Positions 7,177-15,774 of a DNA stretch of 64,000 bases are shown in pieces. The position numbers and the translations under genes are program-made. Under the pieces are notes generated by a model, which saw only the letters and a list, made by a program, of their open reading frames with translations, made no database searches and was not told where the DNA came from. Position 1 is the stretch's first letter. Each line of letters opens with the position of its first letter. This stretch comes from Helicobacter_J cappadocius (GTDB lineage Bacteria > Campylobacterota > Campylobacteria > Campylobacterales > Helicobacteraceae), in the NCBI RefSeq assembly GCF_030686155.1, contig NZ_JAUPEV010000009.1, positions 17,642 to 81,641 on the forward strand, in the 5' to 3' direction.

Positions 7177-9102
7177 ATGGCATTAGTAAGTTTATTAGGA
7201 GTTTGCAAACAATACGATTATAAGGTAATTTTAAAAGATATAAATTTTTCTATCACCAAGGGAGAGAAGATTGCTATCGTAGGTAAAAATGGGAGCGGGA
7301 AATCCACTCTTTTAAAAATCCTAACAAAAGAGATCGAACCTGATGAAGGCGAACGTATTTTTCAAAACAACATAAAAATCTTAAGTCTGCCTCAAAATCC
7401 TATTTTTGACCCTCTGATGAGCGTCAGAGATGTTTGTGAAGAAAGCTTAGCAGAACTCAGAGATGCCCATAAACGTCTTGAATTTTTAAACACTCAAGAA
7501 AGCACCAAAGATATGCTAGAAGAGCAAGGAGCAATCATAAGCTTTATAGAAGAGCATCACGGATGGGATATGGATAGCAAAGTAGATGAAATCCTGCAAA
7601 GATTTGATCTAGAAAATATCGCAGATAGATTGGCTAATACCTTAAGTGGAGGGGAACAAAAACGTCTTGCTCTATCTGTAATGCTTCTAAAAAGTGCTGA
7701 TATTTTGATATTAGATGAGCCAACCAATCATCTTGATGTGCAAATGGTTGAATTTCTTGAAGAAATGATTTCTTCTCTTACTTGTTCTGTTGTATTTATA
7801 AGCCACGATAGATACTTCATAGAAAGTCTTGCTCATAGAGTCGTAGAAATTGATGATGGGAAGCTTTTAAGCTTTCAAGGGGGTTATAGCAATTATCTAC
7901 AAAAAAAAGAAGAGATATTAAACACTCTTTCTAAAGAACACGAACATCTGCTTAAACTTTTAAAATCTGAGGAAGAATGGCTACATAGAGGAGTCCAGGG
8001 TAGAAGGAAACGCAATGAAGGTCGAAAAGCAAGAGTGCTAGAAATGCGAAAAAATGCCAAAGCAAATCCTTCTATTATCAAAAAAATGCGCCTTGAACTT
8101 CAAAGAGAACAAAAACATTTCAATAGAGATGAAGGAAAAAACACTAAAAAAATGCTCTTTGAATGCGAAAAAATCAATAAAAAAATTGCGGATAAAGTTC
8201 TTATTTCTGATTTAAGCTTAAGAATCTTACAGAGAGATAAAATTGCTATCGTAGGTAAAAATGGGAGCGGGAAATCCACTCTTTTAAAAATCTTTTTAAA
8301 TCAAATTTCTCAAGATAGTGGCATTATTAAACGAGGGGATATTACAATCGGATATTTTGATCAACAAAGAAAAATGTTAGATGAGGATAAAAACCTCTTA
8401 GAAACTTTTTGTCCTAACGGAGGAGATCATATTGAAGTAAAAGGGAAAAATATTCACGTTTTTGGGTATTTGAAAAACTTCTTATTTCCAAAAGAATTTT
8501 TAGACAAAAAAATATCCTATTTGAGTGGAGGAGAAAAAAATCGTGTTGCACTTGCATTGTTATTTGCAAAAAAATATGATTGTCTGATATTAGATGAACC
8601 TACCAATGATTTAGATATTGCAACCATCAATGTTCTTGAAGAATATCTACAAAATTTTGATGGAGCAGTCATTTTTGTAAGCCATGATAGATATTTTGTA
8701 GATAAAATTGCTCACAAACTTTTGGTTTTCAAGGGAAATGGAATATGTGAAGAAAGCTATATGCAATACACAGAATACTTGGATATTCAAAAAGAACTTG
8801 ATGAATATGATATTTTAGAACTTGATTTAAAAGACAACCAAAAAAATGAAAAAATCAAGAAAAATACGAAATTAAGCTATAAAGAAGCAATGGAATTAGA
8901 ATTTTTACCTAGTGAAATAGAGAAACTAGAAAAAATTATTAAGTCTTTAGAGTTAGAATTAGAAGATCCCAATATATATGAAAAAAAGGGAATTGCAACC
9001 ATCGCAAAAGAAATGCAAGAAACTCAAAAAGAACTTGAAAGTAAGCTAGAGAAATATTTCTTTTTGGAAGAAAAACATCATATCTTAACTCAAGGAAATT
9101 AG
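7177..9102 (+). CDS. uup: ABC-F family ATPase, Uup type
   Basis: A soluble 641-residue protein with two ABC cassettes and no membrane segments, the ABC-F design that acts on ribosomes. Walker A motifs GKNGSGKST lie at about 36-44 and 360-368, and LSGGE signatures at about 156 and 449. A charged linker lies between the cassettes, and a C-terminal coiled coil from about 570 begins LSYKEAMELEFLP, the hallmark of Uup. I start at ATG 7177 (MALVSLLG) because cassette homology begins there. The two Walker A regions share 51 identical nucleotides, described separately. Its exact ribosomal role is not established by sequence. Confidence 0.9.
   Translation: MALVSLLGVCKQYDYKVILKDINFSITKGEKIAIVGKNGSGKSTLLKILTKEIEPDEGERIFQNNIKILSLPQNPIFDPLMSVRDVCEESLAELRDAHKRLEFLNTQESTKDMLEEQGAIISFIEEHHGWDMDSKVDEILQRFDLENIADRLANTLSGGEQKRLALSVMLLKSADILILDEPTNHLDVQMVEFLEEMISSLTCSVVFISHDRYFIESLAHRVVEIDDGKLLSFQGGYSNYLQKKEEILNTLSKEHEHLLKLLKSEEEWLHRGVQGRRKRNEGRKARVLEMRKNAKANPSIIKKMRLELQREQKHFNRDEGKNTKKMLFECEKINKKIADKVLISDLSLRILQRDKIAIVGKNGSGKSTLLKIFLNQISQDSGIIKRGDITIGYFDQQRKMLDEDKNLLETFCPNGGDHIEVKGKNIHVFGYLKNFLFPKEFLDKKISYLSGGEKNRVALALLFAKKYDCLILDEPTNDLDIATINVLEEYLQNFDGAVIFVSHDRYFVDKIAHKLLVFKGNGICEESYMQYTEYLDIQKELDEYDILELDLKDNQKNEKIKKNTKLSYKEAMELEFLPSEIEKLEKIIKSLELELEDPNIYEKKGIATIAKEMQETQKELESKLEKYFFLEEKHHILTQGN
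7270..7320 (+). repeat. 51-nt exact direct repeat, copy 1 (Walker A of first ABC cassette)
   Basis: These 51 bases are identical to 8242-8292, including every synonymous position over 17 codons that encode IAIVGKNGSGKSTLLKI. Identity ends at the flanking bases on both sides. Confidence 0.95.
8242..8292 (+). repeat. 51-nt exact direct repeat, copy 2 (Walker A of second ABC cassette)
   Basis: Second copy of the repeat at 7270-7320, in the same frame of the same gene and 972 nt downstream. The rest of the two cassettes is clearly diverged at nucleotide level. Confidence 0.95.
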
Positions 9103-9154
9103 CCCAAAAAATACAAAATCATAAATATTGATTGTGTTTGTTTTATTGTTAAGG

Positions 9155-9169
9155 TAATTTTGATTATCA
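9155..9169. promoter_or_regulatory. Fur-box-like site upstream of acnB (weak)
   Basis: The 15-mer TAATTTTGATTATCA agrees with a 7-1-7 Fur consensus (TGATAATnATTATCA) at 11 of 14 positions by hand count. It lies 46-60 nt before the acnB ATG, where a promoter is expected. In an AT-rich genome such a match can arise by chance. Confidence 0.3.
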
Positions 9170-9214
9170 TATGTTGATTTAGGTTGCAACAATAGGAATT
9201 TAAAAGGAGACAAG

Positions 9215-11776
9215 ATGCAAAAGTTTATTATTGATTACAAACAAGCTCAAGAAAATAGAGAAAAAGAAGGTATTCCACCCCTTCCTTTAAATGCAGACGA
9301 AGTAACAAATGTGATTGAAATACTCACAAATACAGCTTCAAGCAAAGAGGAGAAACTTTTTGTAAAAGAGTTATTAATCCATAGAGTAAGTCCAGGAGTA
9401 GATGAAGGTGCAAAAGTAAAGGCAGAATTTTTAGGAAAAATTTCAAAAGGCGAATTGAAATGTGATGAATTTTCAAGTCTTGAAGCTATAAAATATCTAG
9501 GCACAATGCTAGGTGGCTATAATGTAAAATATTTAGTAGAAGGAATTTCTCATGCAAATAAAGAGATCGCTCAAGAATCTGCAAATGCCTTGAAACATAC
9601 GCTACTTGTATATGACAGTTTTGATGAAGTTGCAAAACTAAGCAAAAACAATGATTTAGCAAAAGAAGTCATCCAATCTTGGGCAAATGCAGAGTGGTTT
9701 TTAAACAAACCAGCTTTAAATGAAATGATAGAAATGTGTGTGTTAAAAATTGATGGGGAAACAAATACTGATGATCTAAGCCCCGCAAGTGACGCATTTA
9801 CCAGAAGCGATATTCCGCTTCACGCTAAAGCAATGTTGAAAAATCGAATAGACAATTATGAAAAACGTCTCACAGATATCAAATCCAAAGGTATTCCAGT
9901 TGCATATGTTGGAGATGTTGTAGGAACAGGAAGCTCAAGAAAATCAGCCTGTAATTCGATTATGTGGCATTTTGGCAATGAAATTCCTTATGTGCCAAAT
10001 AAAAAAACAGGGGGGATTGTCATTGGCGGAGTCATCGCTCCAATATTTTTTAACACTTGTGAAGACAGCGGATCGTTACCTATTATTGCAGATGTAAAAG
10101 ATCTTAAAGAAGGCGATATTATCAAAATCTATCCTTACAAAGGAATAATCGAAAAAAATGGTTCTGTTGTGAGTAAATTCACTCTCACTCCAAATACTAT
10201 TGTAGATGAAATAAGAGCAGGAGGAAGGATACCGCTTATTATAGGAAGAGGTTTGACAAACAAAGCAAGAAAATTTCTAGGACTTGGCGAATCTGATATT
10301 TTTGCAAAACCAGAAATCCCCAAAGATACAGGAAAAGGTTTCACATTAGCACAAAAAATCGTGGGAAGAGCATGTGGGGTTGAGGGTGTCAGACCGGGAA
10401 CTTATTGTGAACCAATCGCAACAACTGTAGGAAGTCAAGACACTACAGGAGCAATGACTAGAGACGAAGTCAAAGAATTAGCGAGTTTGAATTTCAGTGC
10501 CGATTTTGTACTCCAAAGTTTCTGCCATACAGCTGCCTATCCAAAACCTGCCGACGTAAGCTTACAGGCAACTTTACCTAGTTTTATGACAACTAGAGGA
10601 GGAGTGGCTTTACGTCCAAAAGATGGGGTCATACATTCTTGGCTCAATCGCATGTGTCTTCCTGATACACTAGGAACAGGAGGAGATAGCCATACAAGAT
10701 TTCCCATAGGGGTCAGTTTTCCTGCTGGTAGCGGACTTGTTGCTTTTGCAGCGGTAACAGGCTCTATGCCGCTAAATATGCCAGAGTCCGTACTAGTCCG
10801 TTTCAAGGGCAAACTCAATCCGGGCATTACTCTTAGAGATTTGGTAAATGCGATACCCTATTACGCAATAAAACAAGGTTTGATGACGGTAGAAAAAAAG
10901 GGTAAAAAAAATATTTTCAATGGTAGAATATTGGAAATTGAAGGTCTAGAAGATATTAAAGTGGAACAAGCTTTTGAACTCAGCGATGCAAGTGCTGAAA
11001 GAAGTGCTGCTGCTTGTAGTATTTTATTAAATAAAGAGCCTATCATTGAATATCTTAAATCCAACATTGAGCTAATTGAAAAAATGATCGAAAATGGGTA
11101 TGAAAATGCCACTACATTGAAACGTAGAGCTGATAAAATGCGCGAGTGGATAAAAAATCCTACCTTGCTTCAACCTGACAAAGATGCTGAATATGCAGCG
11201 ATTATTGAAATTGATTTAGCAGATGTAAAAGAACCTATTTTGGCATGTCCAAACGATCCAGATGATGTTGCTACACTCACTGAAATTTTGAGCAACTCTA
11301 AAAGACCTCATCATATCGATGAAGTATTTGTCGGTAGTTGTATGACAAATATCGGTCATTTTAGAGCCTTTGGAGAGATCGTAAAAGGTGCAGGACAATC
11401 TCCAACACGCGTCTGGATTGCACCTCCTACAAAAATGGATGAAAAACAACTTAGCAAAGAGGGTTATCTCTCAGTATTTGGTGCTGCAGGAGCGAGAGTA
11501 GAAATACCCGGATGTAGCCTATGCATGGGAAATCAAGCTAGAGTAAAAGACAACGCGGTTGTATTTTCAACTTCTACGAGAAATTTTGACAATCGTATGG
11601 GTAAGGGTGCTCAAGTATATTTGGGAAGTGCAGAACTTGGGGCTGTATGTGCATTACTTGGAAGACTTCCTAGCAAAGAAGAATATATGCAATTAGTCCC
11701 AGAAAAACTAGGTGGTAAAAAAGAAAATATCTATAAGTATTTAAATTTCAATTTGATGGAAAATTTCAGCTTATAG
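9215..11776 (+). CDS. acnB: Bifunctional aconitate hydratase 2 / 2-methylisocitrate dehydratase
   Basis: AcnB converts citrate to isocitrate in the TCA cycle with a [4Fe-4S] cluster. The 853-residue protein has the AcnB-specific order: an N-terminal HEAT-like domain (to about 160), then the swivel domain with [20 protein letters not shown] and [10 protein letters not shown], then the catalytic core. Cluster cysteines are Cys709 in GSCMTN and Cys767 and Cys770 in [10 protein letters not shown]. The start is well set by AAAGGAG 6 nt upstream. Bacterial AcnB apoprotein can bind mRNA when iron is scarce, which makes the weak Fur-like site upstream of interest. A strong terminator follows. Confidence 0.97.
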   Translation: MQKFIIDYKQAQENREKEGIPPLPLNADEVTNVIEILTNTASSKEEKLFVKELLIHRVSPGVDEGAKVKAEFLGKISKGELKCDEFSSLEAIKYLGTMLGGYNVKYLVEGISHANKEIAQESANALKHTLLVYDSFDEVAKLSKNNDLAKEVIQSWANAEWFLNKPALNEMIEMCVLKIDGETNTDDLSPASDAFTRSDIPLHAKAMLKNRIDNYEKRLTDIKSKGIPVAYVGDVVGTGSSRKSACNSIMWHFGNEIPYVPNKKTGGIVIGGVIAPIFFNTCEDSGSLPIIADVKDLKEGDIIKIYPYKGIIEKNGSVVSKFTLTPNTIVDEIRAGGRIPLIIGRGLTNKARKFLGLGESDIFAKPEIPKDTGKGFTLAQKIVGRACGVEGVRPGTYCEPIATTVGSQDTTGAMTRDEVKELASLNFSADFVLQSFCHTAAYPKPADVSLQATLPSFMTTRGGVALRPKDGVIHSWLNRMCLPDTLGTGGDSHTRFPIGVSFPAGSGLVAFAAVTGSMPLNMPESVLVRFKGKLNPGITLRDLVNAIPYYAIKQGLMTVEKKGKKNIFNGRILEIEGLEDIKVEQAFELSDASAERSAAACSILLNKEPIIEYLKSNIELIEKMIENGYENATTLKRRADKMREWIKNPTLLQPDKDAEYAAIIEIDLADVKEPILACPNDPDDVATLTEILSNSKRPHHIDEVFVGSCMTNIGHFRAFGEIVKGAGQSPTRVWIAPPTKMDEKQLSKEGYLSVFGAAGARVEIPGCSLCMGNQARVKDNAVVFSTSTRNFDNRMGKGAQVYLGSAELGAVCALLGRLPSKEEYMQLVPEKLGGKKENIYKYLNFNLMENFSL

Positions 11777-11808
11777 TAGGTGTTGCCAAGAAAATAAAAA
11801 ATAGGAGT

Positions 11809-11846
11809 ATATCTTAGAAAAACATGCTTTCTAAGATATTTTTCTC
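11809..11846 (+). terminator. Intrinsic terminator after acnB
   Basis: A perfect 12-bp stem (ATATCTTAGAAA at 11809-11820 with its complement at 11828-11839) encloses a 7-nt loop and is followed by a T-rich run. It separates acnB from the regulator gene downstream. Confidence 0.85.
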
Positions 11847-11865
11847 CTCTTCAATTTAAAATCGT

Positions 11866-11894
11866 AAATCTTCTAAATAGAAGGGGGAAGATTT
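11866..11894 (+). promoter_or_regulatory. Leader hairpin covering the ribosome binding site and start of the Crp-type gene
   Basis: AAATCTTC (11866-11873) is the exact complement of GAAGATTT (11887-11894). The pairing would take up part of the A/G-rich ribosome binding site (11881-11890) and the first two bases of the TTG start. A competing smaller hairpin, CTTCT at 11870-11874 with AGAAG at 11879-11883, uses the same upstream bases and would leave more of the ribosome binding site free. The two structures exclude each other. A possible -10 (TAAAAT, 11857-11862) lies just before, so the leader RNA would be very short and may start inside the first arm, a caveat for this idea. Confidence 0.35.
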
Positions 11895-12558
11895 GATTGA
11901 AAAACTAAAATTGCTATCTTTATTTGTCGATATAGACGATAATACACTGGGGAAAATTTGCGATTTTAGCAAAATTAAAACCTATGAAAAAGATTTTGTT
12001 TTATTCTATGAGGGACAGGTTATCGATAACCTTTTATTTTTACTCAATGGATCTGTAGATATTTATAAATTTGATCGCTTTGGTAATAAAAAATACCTTT
12101 ATAATATTGACTCTATGCAAGAAAATCAAGACAATCTTTTGCTCATAAATCATATCGATTTTCGAGAGATTAAGACATTTGGCAATGCTTGTATTTATGA
12201 AAAAAGCGACATTTTGAATATAGATTGCAAAAAACTCATCCACCTTGCAAGGCAAAACACAAATTTATTTTCTAATCTATGCAGACAAATCATTTTAAAA
12301 AATCAAAAACTAGATGAAGTTATCAATCGTGATATTATTTTTGATGCTATCGCTAAATTAGCATATACATTGGACAAAAATCTTTATCGCTTCAATTTGA
12401 TGCAACGTCAAGAAATTGCTTATCGGCTCAATATTCAACCCGAGACGCTCTCAAGAATTTTGAAAAAACTCAAGCAAGATCGCATTATAGAATCCGATGA
12501 AAATAGCGAAATCAAGGTAATAGACAAAAAGAGTCTGCAAGAAATTTATAAAATTTGA
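11893..12558 (+). CDS. Crp/Fnr-family transcriptional regulator
   Basis: A 221-residue protein with an N-terminal cyclic-nucleotide-binding-type barrel (about 10-115), a dimerisation helix and a C-terminal winged helix-turn-helix at about 170-195 (RQEIAYRLNIQPETLSRILKKLKQD). The barrel lacks the cAMP-binding R-x-S motif, and there is no N-terminal cysteine cluster of the FNR iron-sulfur type, so it probably senses another signal. NO-responsive relatives such as NssR and Dnr share this general form, but that is only an analogy. Translation starts at a weak TTG inside a structured leader. The PilJ-domain sensor gene begins 12 nt after its stop. Confidence 0.8.
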   Translation: MIEKLKLLSLFVDIDDNTLGKICDFSKIKTYEKDFVLFYEGQVIDNLLFLLNGSVDIYKFDRFGNKKYLYNIDSMQENQDNLLLINHIDFREIKTFGNACIYEKSDILNIDCKKLIHLARQNTNLFSNLCRQIILKNQKLDEVINRDIIFDAIAKLAYTLDKNLYRFNLMQRQEIAYRLNIQPETLSRILKKLKQDRIIESDENSEIKVIDKKSLQEIYKI

Positions 12559-12570
12559 ACAGGAATACAA

Positions 12571-13947
12571 ATGAACTTTACTTTTAAAAATCCCATATCT
12601 TCAAGGTTATCAGCAATCGTGGGAATTACCTTTGTGGTAGTTCTTATTGTGATGATTTTAAATATCTATTTAAATAAAGCCAATATTTCACTTACTAGAG
12701 TTTTGAGTAATCTTAGCCTTCAAATCAATCTAACCCAATCAATCACCAAAGATATATTTTTAGGAAACTATCAAAACACCAATGATTTTGAAACTCTCAA
12801 TCAAAAATCTAGTGATTTTGAAGAAAAATTTAACACTCTTTATTACCAAGATAGAACTTACAAAATGTTTTGGTTAGACGAAAAATATATCAAAAAAATA
12901 CTCGAACAAATGCAGGAGCAACTGCAAAAATTTAATAGCAATGTAAGAACTTATGAATTTGCAAGAAAAAATCTATACAAAAATAGAAATTTTTTATACT
13001 CAAACAATGAAAAGCTCTTAGATATAAGTGATGATGTTGTTAAAAAAATGATCGGGGCAAAAATAAGCCAGGAAGAGATAAACGAAGCAGGCAAACAAAG
13101 AACGCTTAGCCAAAAAATTCCCTATCAACTTACTTTATATACAATCAAAAATCAAAAAGATGCTTATGAAGAATTTTTGAAATCTTTTGAAAAATATAAT
13201 TCTACTATCCTTGGTTTTTATACTAACCCTACTTATAAAGGTAACAAAGAACTCCTCAAAGCTATCAAATTTAATTATGACTTTTGGCAAAAATATGCCT
13301 TTAATGTGCGAGAAATCATAGCCAACCATAACATCTTATCTGATTCTTTATCTGAAATTAATGACAATGGGATACTCCTAACACAAAATCTAAAAAAACT
13401 TTATAGTATTTATGACAAGACGCTCAGTCAAACTGAATATCTATTCAATATCTTTCAATATATAGCTACAATGATTGTTTTATTTGTAATTTTTGGCTTG
13501 ATATTCACGACGATTTGGACAAAAAAGCAAATTACAAACTTCCTAAAGTATTCAAAAAATCTAAATGAAAATAGCCTAATAAATCTTCCAATACGAGAAG
13601 ATACAGAACTTGCTCAAGCAAGTAGAAATATCAATGACTTTATCAGTCGCATTCAAAAAACAAAAGAAAGCTCTATCTTGGCAAAAAAAATCGGAGAACA
13701 AATCCATAATGACATAATGGAAATCAACTCAGATATCAAAGAGTATTTAGATGAAAAAAAATTTAGCCAAGAGGATAGAGAAAAAATTCGAAAAGAAATT
13801 GGGATAAGTGAATATATAGCGATTCAATCTAGCGATGAACTCATCAATATCGCTAAAAAGCTCGACAAGCTAAGTGATTCTATCGACAAATCTATTGATA
13901 TCTATACAAATTGTCTCACTTGCAAAAAAAATAGTGAATTATTTTAA
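12571..13947 (+). CDS. Membrane sensor with PilJ/NarX-type periplasmic domain and no recognisable output domain
   Basis: A 458-residue protein with membrane helices at about 12-34 and 296-316 enclosing a periplasmic helical domain. EAGKQRTLSQKI (172-183) is the conserved motif of the PilJ / type IV pili methyl-accepting family and resembles the nitrate-binding P-box of NarX/NarQ. After the second helix comes a HAMP-like linker and about 110 residues of amphipathic helix, but no chemoreceptor hairpin tip and no histidine kinase domain. Two cysteines near the end (Cys448, Cys451, C-x-x-C) could bind a metal or be redox active. It lies 12 nt after a Crp/Fnr-type gene and is probably in the same operon. 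Confidence 0.7.
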   Translation: MNFTFKNPISSRLSAIVGITFVVVLIVMILNIYLNKANISLTRVLSNLSLQINLTQSITKDIFLGNYQNTNDFETLNQKSSDFEEKFNTLYYQDRTYKMFWLDEKYIKKILEQMQEQLQKFNSNVRTYEFARKNLYKNRNFLYSNNEKLLDISDDVVKKMIGAKISQEEINEAGKQRTLSQKIPYQLTLYTIKNQKDAYEEFLKSFEKYNSTILGFYTNPTYKGNKELLKAIKFNYDFWQKYAFNVREIIANHNILSDSLSEINDNGILLTQNLKKLYSIYDKTLSQTEYLFNIFQYIATMIVLFVIFGLIFTTIWTKKQITNFLKYSKNLNENSLINLPIREDTELAQASRNINDFISRIQKTKESSILAKKIGEQIHNDIMEINSDIKEYLDEKKFSQEDREKIRKEIGISEYIAIQSSDELINIAKKLDKLSDSIDKSIDIYTNCLTCKKNSELF

Positions 13948-13984
13948 ATGTCAAATAAAAAGCAAAGTTCAAGGCATTTTCTAA

Positions 13985-13990
13985 TATAAT
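13985..13990 (+). promoter_or_regulatory. -10 element before sppA
   Basis: TATAAT lies 47 nt before the sppA ATG (14038), with an AAAGGAA ribosome binding site in between. The preceding gene ends at 13947, so sppA-purU probably has its own start of transcription. Confidence 0.45.
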
Positions 13991-14037
13991 CACGAAATAT
14001 AGTGTGTAATTTTGATACTCTGAATTAAAGGAAATTA

Positions 14038-14904
14038 ATGATAAAAAAAATTTTTAATCTTATTGTCGTGCCATTAGATTTTATTACAAAATATTTCAAA
14101 GCAATGGTATTTTTATTGATTGTTGTTATTTTAATAATATCAGTAATACCTAATTCTTCAAGCATTAATTCCCCCAATCTTGCAAAAATTTATTTGCAAG
14201 GTCCCATTATTGATAGCGAAGGAATCAGGACTCAAATTGATAAAATTTTAGCTACTCCTAGCATTAAAGGAGTTCTTCTTATCATCAACTCACCTGGTGG
14301 AGCTGTGAGTGCAAGTGTAGAAATTAGCGATATGATAGCTGATCTCAAACAAAAAATGCCTGTAATAGCATACGTACAAGGAGCTATGGCAAGTGGAAGT
14401 TACTATGCAGGAATGTATGCAGATAAAATCTATGCAAACAGAGGGGCTTTGATAGGCTCTATCGGAGTGATTTTTGATGGAGCTAACATCTCAGAACTCG
14501 CCAATAAGCTAGGTATTCAAGAACAAGTTATAGCCGCTGGAGAATACAAAGAAATAGGCACTTTTATGCGAAAATGGACTCCGCAAGAAAAAGATTTTCT
14601 TCAGAAACTCATTAATGAAGAATATGAAATGTTTCTATCTGATGTAGCTGATGCTAGGGGACTTGATATAAAATCATCTAAAGAGTATGCTGAAGGAAAG
14701 GTATTTAGTGCAAAAAAAGCTCTCAAGCTAGGGCTTATTGATACTATTGGAACGCAAAATCAAGCCATAGAAATGCTTAAAACTCTCTCTGAAGTCCAAC
14801 ATCCCATTTGGTTAAAAAGAGATAAGTTTGATGCCTACTTAGATAAAATCATCAAAACTAGCACACGAGTGATGTTGAATGCCTTTACCTACACTCTTAG
14901 ATAA
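14038..14904 (+). CDS. sppA: Signal peptide peptidase SppA (protease IV, short form)
   Basis: A membrane-anchored serine/lysine protease that degrades cleaved signal peptides. The 288-residue protein has one N-terminal membrane helix (about 19-39) and a single ClpP-like domain. SPGGAVSASVEI begins the fold, the likely nucleophile is Ser119 in MASGSYYAG, and the general-base lysine is Lys171 in GEYKEIG, as in the short Gram-positive type that forms octamers. It precedes purU by 11 nt, the same pairing that I recall from H. pylori. Confidence 0.92.
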   Translation: MIKKIFNLIVVPLDFITKYFKAMVFLLIVVILIISVIPNSSSINSPNLAKIYLQGPIIDSEGIRTQIDKILATPSIKGVLLIINSPGGAVSASVEISDMIADLKQKMPVIAYVQGAMASGSYYAGMYADKIYANRGALIGSIGVIFDGANISELANKLGIQEQVIAAGEYKEIGTFMRKWTPQEKDFLQKLINEEYEMFLSDVADARGLDIKSSKEYAEGKVFSAKKALKLGLIDTIGTQNQAIEMLKTLSEVQHPIWLKRDKFDAYLDKIIKTSTRVMLNAFTYTLR

Positions 14905-14915
14905 AAAGGGATTGA

Positions 14916-15746
14916 ATGAAACATACCATATTGATAACCTGTCCAGATATGCAAGGACTCGTCTTTAATATTTCTTCTATCCTTCTTAAACATGGCCTCA
15001 ATATAGAACGAAATGACGAATTTGTAGATAAACCAAGCAATCAGTTTTTTATGCGTACTGTGGTAAATGGAAACACCAATGCCGCTGTATTAAAAGAAAA
15101 TCTTTGTACTTGTTTGCCATCAGAGGCACAAATCAATGTAATAGAGGAAAAAAAGAAATCTATCATCATTCTTTGCACTAAAGAAAATCATTGCTTAGGA
15201 GATCTCTTATTGCGTTATGATAGCGGGGAACTTGATGTGAATATTGAAGCTGTCATTAGTAATCACTCAAACCTCCAAAATCTTGTAGGAAAATTTGGGA
15301 TTGATTTTTTTCACATCAGCACTGAGGGAATTTCACGAGAAGAACACGAAAAACTTGTGTTAGAAAAATGTGATGAATTCAATGTGGATTTTTTAGCCTT
15401 AGCTAAATATATGCGAATACTATCTCCAAATTTTGTGGAAAAATACAAAAATAAAATCATCAATATTCACCACAGTTTTCTACCTGCATTTATTGGTGCA
15501 AATCCATATAAACAAGCGTATGAAAGAGGAGTAAAAATTATTGGTGCAACGGCTCATTTTGTAAATAATCATCTTGATGAAGGTCCTATTATTACTCAAG
15601 ATATTACGAAAATTGACCATACCTACAGTTGGCAAGATATGCAAAAAGCAGGTAGAGATGTTGAAAAAGTCGTCTTCGCTAGAGCAATTGAGCTTGTACT
15701 GAATGACAGGGTTTTTATACACGGAAATAAAACTGTTGTTTTTTAA
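14916..15746 (+). CDS. purU: Formyltetrahydrofolate deformylase
   Basis: PurU hydrolyses 10-formyl-tetrahydrofolate to formate and tetrahydrofolate and so balances one-carbon pools. The 276-residue protein has an N-terminal ACT domain (about 1-80) and a formyltransferase-type catalytic domain. The catalytic Asn and His are in NIHHSFLPAF (about 183-192), and the aspartate is in HLDEGPIITQD. It follows sppA and ends 28 nt from the convergent dxs gene; no hairpin terminator is visible in that gap. Confidence 0.95.
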   Translation: MKHTILITCPDMQGLVFNISSILLKHGLNIERNDEFVDKPSNQFFMRTVVNGNTNAAVLKENLCTCLPSEAQINVIEEKKKSIIILCTKENHCLGDLLLRYDSGELDVNIEAVISNHSNLQNLVGKFGIDFFHISTEGISREEHEKLVLEKCDEFNVDFLALAKYMRILSPNFVEKYKNKIINIHHSFLPAFIGANPYKQAYERGVKIIGATAHFVNNHLDEGPIITQDITKIDHTYSWQDMQKAGRDVEKVVFARAIELVLNDRVFIHGNKTVVF

Positions 15747-15774
15747 CCCCTGTTTGATTTCTCTTTTAGATTTT

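Noticed and set aside
10537..11112. Long open frames antisense to acnB
   Set aside because: Acn B is full length and conserved here; the antisense frames are shadows without family resemblance.
12571..13947. Chemoreceptor (methyl-accepting) function for the PilJ-domain protein
   Set aside because: The conserved chemoreceptor hairpin tip that binds CheA and CheW is not present in the C-terminal region.
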